Below are positions 33,699-41,415 of a stretch of DNA of 64,000 nucleotides, in pieces (the stretch's first letter is position 1; each line of letters begins with the position of its first letter). Source of the DNA: Nevskiaceae bacterium (GTDB lineage Bacteria; Pseudomonadota; Gammaproteobacteria; Nevskiales; Nevskiaceae); the NCBI GenBank assembly GCA_004297005.1, contig SCVA01000038.1:1-64000 (forward strand). Reading direction: 5' to 3'. The notes beneath the pieces were generated by a model, which saw only the letters and a program-made list of their open reading frames with translations, was not told the DNA's origin and searched no databases. The position numbers and the translations under genes were made by a program.

Positions 33699-34481
33699 AT
33701 GAGCACACATAGCATCACCATCGCCGGCAAGACCTATGGCTCGCGGCTGCTGGTTGGCAGCGGCAAGTACAAGGACTTCGCCGAGAACGCCGCCGCCGCC
33801 GAGGCCAGCGGCGCCGAGATCGTCACCGTCGCCATCCGCAGGGTGAACCTGGGCCAGGACGCCGGCGCGCCCAATCTGCTGGATTTCATCCGCCCCGAGC
33901 GCTACACCCTGCTGCCCAACACCGCCGGCTGCTACACCGCCGAAGACGCGATCCGCACCTGCCGGCTGGCGCGCGAGCTGCTCGACGGCCACCGGCTGGT
34001 GAAGCTGGAAGTGTTGGGCGACCCCAAGACGCTCTACCCGGACATTACCGCCACGCTGGAAGCCACCAAGGTGCTGGTGAAGGAGGGCTTCGAGGTGATG
34101 GTCTACTGCACCGACGACCCGATCCAGTGCAAGCGTCTGGAGGAGTTGGGCTGCGTGGCGGTGATGCCGTTGGCCGCGCCGATCGGCTCCGGTCTGGGCA
34201 TCCAGAACCGCTACAACATCCTCAGCATCGTCGAGAACGCCAAGGTGCCGATCATCGTCGATGCCGGCGTCGGCACCGCCAGCGATGCCGCCATCGCCAT
34301 GGAGCTGGGCTGCGACGGCGTGCTGATGAACACCGCCATCGCCGAGGCCAAGAACCCGCTGCTGATGGCCAGCGCCATGCGCCACGCCATCATCGCCGGC
34401 CGCGAAGCCTTTCTCGCCGGCCGCATGCCGCGCCGCCGCTACGCCTCGGCTTCCTCGCCCCTGGACGGTGTCATCGGGTGA
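33699..34481 (+). CDS. thiG: Thiazole synthase ThiG
   Basis: 260 residues from ATG 33699. It is a TIM-barrel enzyme with [11 protein letters not shown] at the start, [10 protein letters not shown], the Schiff-base lysine in LVKLEVLGD near residue 102, and the phosphate-binding end [33 protein letters not shown]. It builds the thiazole phosphate of thiamine from deoxyxylulose phosphate, dehydroglycine and ThiS thiocarboxylate. Length is normal for the family. A helix-hairpin-helix gene overlaps its stop codon. Confidence 0.95.
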   Translation: MSTHSITIAGKTYGSRLLVGSGKYKDFAENAAAAEASGAEIVTVAIRRVNLGQDAGAPNLLDFIRPERYTLLPNTAGCYTAEDAIRTCRLARELLDGHRLVKLEVLGDPKTLYPDITATLEATKVLVKEGFEVMVYCTDDPIQCKRLEELGCVAVMPLAAPIGSGLGIQNRYNILSIVENAKVPIIVDAGVGTASDAAIAMELGCDGVLMNTAIAEAKNPLLMASAMRHAIIAGREAFLAGRMPRRRYASASSPLDGVIG

Positions 34482-34816
34482 GAGCGCGCGCCGGGCAGGA
34501 AGAACTGGCCGAGCTGCGGCGGATACCCGGTATCGGCCCCTCGCTGGCGCGCGACCTGCTGTCGCTGGGCGTGCGGCGCGTTGCCGATCTGAAGGGGGCT
34601 GACCCGCAGGCGCTGTACGACCGGCTCTGTGAGCGCGACGGCCAGCACCAGGATCGCTGCGTGCTCTACACCTTCCGCTGCGCCGTCTACTTTGCGAGCA
34701 CCGCCGCGCCCGATCCGGAAAAGCTGAAGTGGTGGCATTGGAAGGACGCGCCCGGCGTCGCCGTAGCGGCGCGCAAGGCGGCTGCGCGGCGTGGCCTGCG
34801 GCCGGCGGGAGCCTAG
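34478..34816 (+). CDS. Helix-hairpin-helix (Cdd1/'pathogenicity locus') protein
   Basis: 112 residues from GTG 34478, whose start overlaps the thi[30 protein letters not shown] is a helix-hairpin-helix DNA-binding unit, and [29 protein letters not shown] is the conserved block of the small Cdd1 family, with three clustered cysteines. A longer in-frame reading over thiG is rejected. The family is widespread and its function unclear; coupling to thiG may only reflect co-transcription. Confidence 0.82.
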   Translation: MRARAGQEELAELRRIPGIGPSLARDLLSLGVRRVADLKGADPQALYDRLCERDGQHQDRCVLYTFRCAVYFASTAAPDPEKLKWWHWKDAPGVAVAARKAAARRGLRPAGA

Positions 34817-34818
34817 CC

Positions 34819-35436
34819 ATGAGCCTGTACACCCCGCCGTCGTTCGCGCTGAGCGATCAGGAACAGCAGCACCAGCTGATCCGCGACTATCCCTTCGCGA
34901 CCCTCATCACCAGCCTGGCCGGTGAGGAGCCGCGGATCAGCCATCTGCCGCTGCTGCTGGAAGCCGATGGCAGCCTGAGCGGGCACCTGGCGCGCGCCAA
35001 TCCGCATTGGCAGGCCTTCGCCGAGGGCGAGACCGTGGCGGTATTCCACGGCCCGCATGCCTATGTCTCGCCGCGCTGGTATGTGAACCCGGCACGCGAG
35101 GTGCCGACCTGGAACTACGCGGTAGTGCACGTCCACGGCCGGCCGGAGCTGGACGACGACGCCGGCTTCAAGCTCGATCTGCTGGACCGGACCAGCGCCG
35201 CCTTCGAGCCCGCCGTCGGCGGCTGGACCCGCCAGCTCGACGCCGCGCGCCAGAACGCGCTGCTGAACGCCATCGTCGCCTTCCGTCTGCGGCCCAGCCG
35301 CATCGAAGGCAAGCGCAAGATCAACCAGAACAAGACCCCGGCCGATCGCGCCCAGGTGGCGGCGCAGTTGCGCGCCAGCGCCCACCCGGAACTGCTGACC
35401 ATGGCCGCATGGATGGAAGCCCTCGATGTCCGCTGA
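34819..35436 (+). CDS. PaiB-like FMN-binding protein
   Basis: 205 residues from ATG 34819. YPFATLITSLAGEEPRISHLPLLLE, FHGPHAYVSPRWYVNPAREVPTWNYAVVHVHG and SRIEGKRKINQNKTPADRAQV are the signature blocks of the PaiB/FMN-binding split-barrel family. PaiB was described as a negative regulator in Bacillus, but most members look like flavin- or haem-binding enzymes and lack a DNA-binding domain, as here. It overlaps trmB by 11 bp. Confidence 0.88.
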   Translation: MSLYTPPSFALSDQEQQHQLIRDYPFATLITSLAGEEPRISHLPLLLEADGSLSGHLARANPHWQAFAEGETVAVFHGPHAYVSPRWYVNPAREVPTWNYAVVHVHGRPELDDDAGFKLDLLDRTSAAFEPAVGGWTRQLDAARQNALLNAIVAFRLRPSRIEGKRKINQNKTPADRAQVAAQLRASAHPELLTMAAWMEALDVR

Positions 35437-36142
35437 AACCGAAACTGAAGCTGCAACCGAAATCGCAAGGGCCGCGCCCTACCGGCGCGAGATCAAGTCC
35501 TTCGTGCGGCGCGAAGGGCGCATGACCGATTCGCAGAAGGAGTCGCTGGAGCGTCTGTGGCCGCGCTACGGCCTGGACGCACCCGCCGCCGGTGAACGGC
35601 TCGACCTCGATGCTGTTTATGGCCGCGTAGCGCCCAAGGTGTTCGAGATCGGCTTCGGTGCCGGCGACGCCCTATTGTTCCGCGCGGAACAGTCGCCGGA
35701 GCGCGACTACCTGGGTGTGGAAGTGCACCGACCCGGCGTCGGCCGGGTGCTCAATCGTGCCGACAAGGCGGGGCTGGGCAATCTGCGCGTGGCCTGCCAC
35801 GACGCGGTGGAGGTGCTGCGCGACTGGCTGGCACCGGAAAGCCTGGACGAGCTGATCCTGGAATTCCCCGACCCCTGGCACAAGACCCGCCACCACAAGC
35901 GCCGCATCGTGCAGCCGGCCTTCGCCAGCCTGGTCGCCAGTCGGCTCAAGCCGGGCGGCCTGTTCCGCCTGGCGACCGACTGGGTTCCCTACGCCGAGCA
36001 CATGCGCGAGGTGCTGGACGCCGCGCCCGAGTTCGAAGGCGGCCCGGTGCCGCGCCCGGACAGCCGGCCGATCACCCGTTTCGAGGCGCGCGGCGAGCGT
36101 CTGGGGCATGTGGTCACCGACTTCTGCTACCGGCGGCGCTGA
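35426..36142 (+). CDS. trmB: tRNA (guanine-N7)-methyltransferase TrmB
   Basis: 238 residues from ATG 35426. REIKSFVRREGRMTDSQ begins the conserved part, FEIGFGAGDALLFRAE is the SAM site, LEFPDPWHKTRHHKRRIVQPAF is the family hallmark, and TDWVPYAEHM lies near the end. It methylates G46 of many tRNAs. The first 18 residues are rich in E, A and T and vary in the family. A thiG-HHH-paiB-trmB operon is inferred from overlaps and 2-bp gaps. A fold-back element follows 26 bp after the stop. Confidence 0.95.
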   Translation: MSAETETEAATEIARAAPYRREIKSFVRREGRMTDSQKESLERLWPRYGLDAPAAGERLDLDAVYGRVAPKVFEIGFGAGDALLFRAEQSPERDYLGVEVHRPGVGRVLNRADKAGLGNLRVACHDAVEVLRDWLAPESLDELILEFPDPWHKTRHHKRRIVQPAFASLVASRLKPGGLFRLATDWVPYAEHMREVLDAAPEFEGGPVPRPDSRPITRFEARGERLGHVVTDFCYRRR

Positions 36143-36168
36143 CAGCCCGCCGCTGCGCAAGACACACT

Positions 36169-36536
36169 AGGGCGTGCTGGCAGTAAAAACGTGGCTGCGT
36201 TGCCGGTCAAAATCGCGTCAGGCAAGGCGCGAGCTGACGCCAAGGCTGGACGCCTTGGCTAAGCGAGCAACGCGGCATGACGCGATTTTGACCAGCAACC
36301 CTTCGGGGCGGGCTCGCGACACGGTGCCCGAGCGTAGCGAGGTGGGTGCGGGAGCGAGCCCTGCCGGCGCCTCCCGCACCCCTTGCTGCGCAAACACCGT
36401 GTCGGCGCCGGACGGTTTTGGGCCATTGCGGCGTCAGCCCGTGCTTCAATAGGCCCGCTATTGCGCACACTGGCTTCCTTGCACTGCCCCAAAACCGCCT
36501 TCCGCCGCAGCGACGTTTTTACTGCCAGCACGCCCT
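36169..36536. repeat. Fold-back element, copy 2, with a nested palindrome
   Basis: A 368-bp element whose ends are AGGGCGTGCTGGCAGTAAAA and its inverse complement, a different arm sequence from copies 1 and 3. The core (CTGCGTTGCCGGTCAAAA, CCCTTCGGGGCGGG, CAATAGGCCCGCTATTG) matches them. It is longer because about 100 bp is inserted at 36311-36410 between GGGGCGGG and ACGGTTTTG, which are adjacent in the other copies. It separates trmB from the phosphoribulokinase gene. Confidence 0.88.
36311..36410. repeat. Palindromic insertion nested inside fold-back copy 2
   Basis: About 100 bp absent from the other two copies. It is itself fold-back: CGACACGGTG (36317) pairs with CACCGTGTCG (36395), and inside that GGGTGCGGGAG (36344) pairs with CTCCCGCACCC (36371). 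No coding sequence is evident. Confidence 0.75.
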
Positions 36537-36539
36537 CCC

Positions 36540-37412
36540 ATGTCCGCCCGCCATCCCATCATCGCTGTCACTGGTTCCTCGGGAGCCGGCACCAGCACGG
36601 CCAAGCGGGTGTTCGAGCGCATCTTCGCCGACCTCGACCTCAAGGCCGCCTATGTCGAGGGCGACAGCTTTCACGCCTACGAGCGCGACAACTGGCGGCA
36701 GATGCTGGAGCGGGCGCGCATCCGCGGCGAGACGCTGTCGCTGTTCGGCACCCAGGGCAATCTGCTCGGGCGCCTGGAGAACCTGTTCCGCGAGTACGGC
36801 GAGACCGGCAGCGGCCAGACCCGCCACTACCTGCACACCGAGGAGGAGGCGCGCGCCGCGCGGCAGAATCCGGGCAGCTTCACGCCCTGGCGGCGTATCG
36901 CGCCGGGCACCGACGTGCTGTTCTACGAAGGCCTGCACGGCGGCCTGGTGACCGGCGAGGTGGACATCGCCCAGCATGTGGACCTCTTGGTGGGCATGAC
37001 GCCGATCATCAATCTGGAGTGGATCCAGAAGATCAATCGCGACACCGCCGAGCGCGGCTACACCTCGCAGGAGGTCACCAGCACCATCCTGCGCCGCATG
37101 CCCGACTACGTGAACTACATCCTGCCGCAGTTCTCGCGCACCGACGTCAACTTCCAGCGGGTGCCGCTGGTCGATACCTCCAACCCCTTCGAGCCGCAGG
37201 CGATCCCGGCCGCCGACGAGAGCCTGATCGTCATCCACTTCAACAAGGCGGCGCGCTTCGAGGCCAGCTTCGAGGGCATCCTGGCGCTGATCCCCGACGC
37301 CTTCATCTCCAGCCCCAGCACCGTGGTGGTGCCGGGCGAGCAGCAGGAGCAGGCGATGGAGCTCTTGCTCGGCGATGCCATCGAGCGGCTCGCCGACCGC
37401 CGCCACCGCTAG
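36540..37412 (+). CDS. prk: Phosphoribulokinase
   Basis: 290 residues from ATG 36540, three bases after the fold-back element ends. The P-loop GSSGAGTSTAKRVF lies near residues 12-20. YVEGDSFHAYERDNWRQM carries the catalytic-region aspartate, and DVLFYEGLHGG, LEWIQKINRDTAERGYT and PDYVNYILPQFSRTDVNFQRVPLVDTSNPF are class I bacterial phosphoribulokinase blocks. It phosphorylates ribulose 5-phosphate to ribulose bisphosphate. No RuBisCO gene is in the window; an orphan prkB-type kinase occurs in non-autotrophs such as E. coli, so autotrophy should not be concluded. Confidence 0.92.
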   Translation: MSARHPIIAVTGSSGAGTSTAKRVFERIFADLDLKAAYVEGDSFHAYERDNWRQMLERARIRGETLSLFGTQGNLLGRLENLFREYGETGSGQTRHYLHTEEEARAARQNPGSFTPWRRIAPGTDVLFYEGLHGGLVTGEVDIAQHVDLLVGMTPIINLEWIQKINRDTAERGYTSQEVTSTILRRMPDYVNYILPQFSRTDVNFQRVPLVDTSNPFEPQAIPAADESLIVIHFNKAARFEASFEGILALIPDAFISSPSTVVVPGEQQEQAMELLLGDAIERLADRRHR

Positions 37413-37425
37413 AGCGAGCCCGCGC

Positions 37426-38457
37426 ATGGACTACCGCCCACTGGGCCGCACTGGCCTCAAGGTTTCGCTGATCGGCCTCGGCACCATGACCTGGGGCGAG
37501 CAGAACAGCCAGGCCGAGGCGCATGCGCAGATGGACCGCGCCGTTGCCGAGGGCGTGAACCTGTTCGACGCCGCCGAGATGTACCCGGTGCCGCCGCGCG
37601 CCGAAACCCAGGGCCGCACCGAGGACTACATCGGCAGCTGGTTCGCCAAAACTGGCCGACGCCAGGACATCGTGCTCGCCACCAAGGTCACCGGGCCGGG
37701 CATGTTCCCCTACCTGCGCGGCGGTTCCTGCCTGGACCGCGCCAGCCTGCTCGCCGCCTGCGACAGCTCGCTCAAACGCCTGCGCACCGACTGGATCGAC
37801 CTCTATCAGGTGCACTGGCCGCAGCGCCCGACCAATTTCTTCGGCCAGCTCGGCTACACGCCGCAGGATCGCGACGGTCCGTCCATCGAGGAGACCTACG
37901 GCGCGCTCGCCGAGCTGGTACGGGCCGGCAAGGTGCGCCACATCGGCATCTCCAACGAGACGCCCTGGGGCCTGTCGGAATACCTGCGCCTGGAGCGTGA
38001 GCAGGGTGGGCCGCGAGTCGCCAGCATCCAGAACCCCTACTCGCTGCTCAACCGCAGCTACGAGGTGGGGCTGGCCGAGTTCGCGCATCGCGAGGCGGTG
38101 GGCCTGCTCGCCTATTCGCCGCTGGCGATGGGCGTGCTCAGCGGCAAATACCTGGGCGGCGCGAAGCCCGCGGGCGCGCGGCTGACGCTGTTCAGCCGCT
38201 TCCAGCGCTACAGCACGCCCGAGGCCGAGGCGGCGACCGCCGAGTACCGGCGGCTGGCGCAGGCCCATGGGCTGGACCTCGCACAGATGGCGCTCGCTTA
38301 CGTGCACAGCCGGCCGTTCGTCACCAGCACCCTGATCGGCGCCACCAGTCTGGCGCAACTGGAGGCCAATCTCGCCTCCGCGCAGTTGCGCCTGAGCACG
38401 GAAGTCCTGGCCGCCATCGAGGCCATTCACCGTCGTCATACCTACCCATGCCCCTGA
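37426..38457 (+). CDS. tas: Aldo/keto reductase, Tas-like
   Basis: 343 residues from ATG 37426; an in-frame extension back to 37375 overlaps the prk gene. MDYRPLGRTGLKVSLIGLGTMTWGEQNS, the catalytic aspartate/tyrosine of LFDAAEMYPVP, the lysine of VLATKVTG, and DLYQVHWPQR with YGALAELVRAGKVRHIGISNETPWG define the AKR fold of the Tas group. It is an NADPH-dependent carbonyl reductase with unknown physiological substrate. It overlaps plsY by 10 bp. Confidence 0.9.
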   Translation: MDYRPLGRTGLKVSLIGLGTMTWGEQNSQAEAHAQMDRAVAEGVNLFDAAEMYPVPPRAETQGRTEDYIGSWFAKTGRRQDIVLATKVTGPGMFPYLRGGSCLDRASLLAACDSSLKRLRTDWIDLYQVHWPQRPTNFFGQLGYTPQDRDGPSIEETYGALAELVRAGKVRHIGISNETPWGLSEYLRLEREQGGPRVASIQNPYSLLNRSYEVGLAEFAHREAVGLLAYSPLAMGVLSGKYLGGAKPAGARLTLFSRFQRYSTPEAEAATAEYRRLAQAHGLDLAQMALAYVHSRPFVTSTLIGATSLAQLEANLASAQLRLSTEVLAAIEAIHRRHTYPCP

Positions 38458-39095
38458 TCCTCACCACGCCGCTGCTGATGCTGGCGGCCTATGCCCTGGG
38501 CTCGCTGATGGGCGGGTTGATCGTCGCCCGCCTCAAGGGCGGCGTGAACCTGCGCGCCAGCGGCAGCGGCAACATCGGCGCCACCAATGCCCTGCGCACC
38601 CAGGGCAAGGGCTTTGCGCTGGCGGTGCTGCTGATCGATGTCGGCAAGGGCGTGGTCGCGGCGCTGCTGCTGCCGCGCCTGGCCGGGGTGGCGGCGACGC
38701 CGGAACTGGCCTATGCCTGCGGCGCGGCGGCGGTGCTCGGCCATTGCTATCCGCTCTGGCATCGTTTCCAGGGCGGCAAGGGCGTGGCGACGGTGGCCGG
38801 CGTGTTCGCCGCCCTGCTGCCGGCCAGCTTTCCCTGGATGCTGCTGGCCTTCGTGCTGGTGGTGCTGCTCACTGGCACGGTCAGCCTCGCCACCCTGGGC
38901 GCTAGCGTGGTGGCGTTGCTGCACGTCGCCTGCTTCAGCGAGCAGGGACTGTTTTCCGGCGCCGGCGCGTTCACCGCCGCCATGGCCCTGCTGGTGCTGG
39001 TCAAGCACCGCGCCAACTGGGCGCGCCTGCGCGCCGGCACCGAGCCGCGCTTCGAACGTGCGCGGCTGCTGGGCCGTGCCCTGGGCCTGAAGTGA
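38448..39095 (+). CDS. plsY: Glycerol-3-phosphate acyltransferase PlsY
   Basis: 215 residues from ATG 38448. LGSLMGGLIVARLKGGVNLRASGSGNIGATNALRT carries the first two family motifs, including the active-site serine and glycine loop, and LGHCYPLWHRFQGGKGVATVAG the third. Several membrane helices follow. It transfers an acyl group from acyl-phosphate to glycerol 3-phosphate at the inner membrane, the first step of phospholipid synthesis. A fold-back element starts 3 bp after its stop codon. Confidence 0.93.
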   Translation: MPLILTTPLLMLAAYALGSLMGGLIVARLKGGVNLRASGSGNIGATNALRTQGKGFALAVLLIDVGKGVVAALLLPRLAGVAATPELAYACGAAAVLGHCYPLWHRFQGGKGVATVAGVFAALLPASFPWMLLAFVLVVLLTGTVSLATLGASVVALLHVACFSEQGLFSGAGAFTAAMALLVLVKHRANWARLRAGTEPRFERARLLGRALGLK

Positions 39096-39097
39096 GC

Positions 39098-39283
39098 GCT
39101 TGTGAATAAATCTACTGCGCTGCCCGTCCGCGTCGTCATGCGGTACTCCCGGCCCGCGATGCGGGCCAAGACGCGACCGCTCACCCTCACGCACTTCAGT
39201 GCGCTGCGGTTTCTGCGTTGCCGAACCTCTAGTCGGTTCGGCTCCTCGCGGCCAGGCATGCTCGCTACGATTTCTTCACAAGC
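39098..39283. repeat. Second-type fold-back element between plsY and birA
   Basis: A 186-bp region bounded by GCTTGTGAATAAATC and its inverse complement (GATTTCTTCACAAGC at 39269) with one mismatch in 15. Two internal hairpins are visible: CCCGC/GCGGG around AT, and GCCGAACC / GGTTCGGC around TCTAGTC. The layout is that of the 27257 family but the core is different. It fills almost all of the plsY-birA gap. Confidence 0.65.
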
Positions 39284-39295
39284 TCCGAGCCCTTG

Positions 39296-40282
39296 ATGAG
39301 TGAAGCCAACCTGCTGGATCTGCTCGACGCGCTGGCCGACGGCGAGCGCCATTCCGGCGAGGCCCTGGCCGAGCGTTTCGGCATCAGCCGCGCGGCGCTT
39401 GCCAAGCGTGTAGCCAAGCTGCGCGACTGGGGCGTCGCGCTGGATGCCCAGCCCGGTGCCGGCTACCGGCTCGCGCATCCTCTGCAACGCCTGGACGCCG
39501 CCCGCATCGCCACCGCGCTGCCGGCCAGCGTGCGTGCGCTGGGCCTGCGGGTGGCAGTCGAAGCCCGCGTGGACTCCACCAATACCCGCCTGCTCGAAGC
39601 CGAGCCGGCGCAGGACCCGCAGGCACTGTTCGCCGAAAGCCAGACCGCCGGCCGCGGCCGGCGCGGCCGCGACTGGGTGTCGCCGTTCGGCGCCAATCTC
39701 TACCTCTCGCTGGCCTGGAGCTTCCCGGCCTGGCCGGCGCGCCTCACCACCCTGCCGCTGGCGGTGGCGGTGGCGCTGGCCCGTGCCCTGTCGGCGCTGG
39801 GCCTGCCGGAAGCCGGCATCAAATGGCCCAACGACCTGCACGCCGACGGCCGCAAGCTGGCCGGCGTGCTGATCGAGCCGCGCGGCGAGGCCGGCGGCCC
39901 CTGTAGGGTGGTGGTCGGTGTCGGCCTCAATCTGCAGATGGAAGCGGTGCAGGCGCAGGCCGTCGGCCAGCCCTGGACCAGCCTGGCCGCCGCGCTGGCG
40001 GCCCGCAGCCGCGTACTGCCGGCGCGCGAGGCGGTGGCGGTGGCGGTGCTCACCGAGCTGGCGCTGGCCCTGCAGCACTACCAGGAATTCGGCTTTGCGC
40101 CCTTCGCTGGCGAGTGGCGTCAGCGCGACCTCTTGCAGGACCGCCCGGTGCGGGTCGAGGCCCAGGGCGGCTACGAGGGCGTGGCGCGCGGCATCGACAC
40201 CGACGGGGGGCTGATCGTCGAAGTCGGCAGCGAGCGCCGGGTGGTGCATGCCGGCGAAGTCAGCGTGCGGGTCGCGGCATGA
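39296..40282 (+). CDS. birA: Biotin--protein ligase / biotin operon repressor BirA
   Basis: 328 residues from ATG 39296. A winged-helix DNA-binding domain (ALAERFGISRAALAKRVAKLRDWGV) occupies residues 1-65. The ligase follows with DSTNTRLLE, the biotinyl-AMP loop GRGRRGRDWVSPFGANLYLSL near residue 120, and IKWPNDLHADGRKLAGVLIE, ending in an SH3-like domain. It biotinylates acetyl-CoA carboxylase carrier protein and, with the wing domain intact, probably represses biotin genes. It is coupled to coaX by a 4-bp overlap. Confidence 0.95.
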   Translation: MSEANLLDLLDALADGERHSGEALAERFGISRAALAKRVAKLRDWGVALDAQPGAGYRLAHPLQRLDAARIATALPASVRALGLRVAVEARVDSTNTRLLEAEPAQDPQALFAESQTAGRGRRGRDWVSPFGANLYLSLAWSFPAWPARLTTLPLAVAVALARALSALGLPEAGIKWPNDLHADGRKLAGVLIEPRGEAGGPCRVVVGVGLNLQMEAVQAQAVGQPWTSLAAALAARSRVLPAREAVAVAVLTELALALQHYQEFGFAPFAGEWRQRDLLQDRPVRVEAQGGYEGVARGIDTDGGLIVEVGSERRVVHAGEVSVRVAA

Positions 40283-41013
40283 AGCTCCTGGTCGATGTCG
40301 GCAATACCCGGCTCAAGTGGGCGCTCTGGGATGGCGAGCTCCAGCCCGGCGAGCCGCTGCTCCACCAGGGTGATCCCTGGGCCGCATTCGCCAGCCGCGC
40401 CTGGCCGGCGGTGGAGGAAGTCTGGCTCTCCGCCGTGCCGCGTCTGGGTGAGGCGGCACGCTGGCAGTCGGTGGTGCAGGCCAGTTGCGGCATCGCGCCG
40501 CAACTGCCACGCAGCCGTGCCGAATGGCAGGGCCTGCGCAACGTCTACCCGCAGCCGGAGCGTCTGGGCATCGACCGCTGGCTGGCGATGGTCGCGGTCT
40601 GGCAGCAGCGGCGCGGGCCCTTCGTGGTGCTCAGCGCCGGCACCGCGCTGACCTTCGACCGGGTGGATCGCGAGGGCCGTCACCTCGGCGGCATCATCGC
40701 TCCCGGCTATGGCAGCGCCCTGGCCAGCCTGTTGCAGGTGACCGCGACCGCGACGCCGGCCGCCGTCCCTGCCGATCCGCGCGCGTTGGGCACCAACTCC
40801 GAGACCGCGATCCGCCAGGGCGCGCTGTTCGCCGCGCTGGGGGCGGTGGAGCACTGCCTGCGTGCCCCGGGTGGAGACCTGGAGGAGGCTCTGGTGCTCA
40901 CCGGCGGCGACGCCGCGCTGCTGCTGCCGCAGTTGCCGGGCGCCTGGCAGTTGCGCCCGCAACTGGTGCTGGAGGGGTTGCTGGCACTATCAGAGGGCGG
41001 CTTGGCGCGGTGA
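40279..41013 (+). CDS. coaX: Type III pantothenate kinase CoaX
   Basis: 244 residues from ATG 40279, overlapping the birA stop. LLVDVGNTRLKWALWDG is the phosphate-1 loop, LGIDRWLAMVAVW and VVLSAGTALTFDRVD supply the catalytic aspartate and ATP/pantothenate loops, and GGIIAPGYG and LVLTGGDAALLLPQL complete the ASKHA fold. It phosphorylates pantothenate in coenzyme A synthesis. Birth of the pair birA-coaX as one unit is common in proteobacteria. Confidence 0.94.
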   Translation: MKLLVDVGNTRLKWALWDGELQPGEPLLHQGDPWAAFASRAWPAVEEVWLSAVPRLGEAARWQSVVQASCGIAPQLPRSRAEWQGLRNVYPQPERLGIDRWLAMVAVWQQRRGPFVVLSAGTALTFDRVDREGRHLGGIIAPGYGSALASLLQVTATATPAAVPADPRALGTNSETAIRQGALFAALGAVEHCLRAPGGDLEEALVLTGGDAALLLPQLPGAWQLRPQLVLEGLLALSEGGLAR

Positions 41014-41054
41014 AATAAACGGCCACAGGCTCTACACTGCGCGCTTTCCATCGG

Positions 41055-41129
41055 GCCGGCTTAGCACAGCGGTAGTGCAACGGTTTTGTAAACCGTAGGT
41101 CGGGGGTTCGAATCCCTCAGCCGGCACCA
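41055..41129 (+). tRNA. tRNA-Thr (anticodon TGT)
   Basis: A 75-nt cloverleaf with acceptor GCCGGCT/AGCCGGC, anticodon stem ACGGT/ACCGT around TTTGTAA giving TGT, T-arm GTTCGAATC, and encoded CCA. A TACACT -10-like hexamer lies at 41033-41038, with no clear -35. Confidence 0.95.
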
Positions 41130-41415
41130 AGCTGGAATCCCGGTCCAGCGCCCCAGGGGCCTCCGGGGTCGATTCGGGCTCCAGCCAGGAGTTAGGCCCG
41201 AAAGTTGCCGGCTTGTAGCGGGAATGGAGATTCCCCAGACCCGGCGCAACCGCTCCGGGTAGTACGTAGCAACCGAGGTATGCCGGTTTGGCGACAGCGA
41301 ATGCCATTGGGTCTGTCAGATTCCCGACTGCGGGATGGGGCGGCCCTCATTTGTCGGCTACTGCCGTGACTTGTCGGCAGTGGGCGGCTGGCCGTTGCCT
41401 GAGCCTGGGTCAGGC
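41130..41415. other. Intergenic region downstream of tRNA-Thr
   Basis: About 286 bp between the tRNA and the GGDEF gene. It has an approximate repeat of TTGTCGGC (41351 and 41372) near the GGDEF gene. I see no gene, attachment-site duplication of the tRNA end, or intrinsic terminator with a T-run in it. Confidence 0.5.

Noticed and set aside
36540-37412. Evidence for autotrophic carbon fixation
   Set aside because: Phosphoribulokinase alone is not enough; RuBisCO and other Calvin-cycle genes are not in the window.
41055-41415. tRNA-Thr as an attachment site for an integrated element
   Set aside because: No duplicated tRNA 3' end and no integrase gene follow; downstream genes are ordinary.
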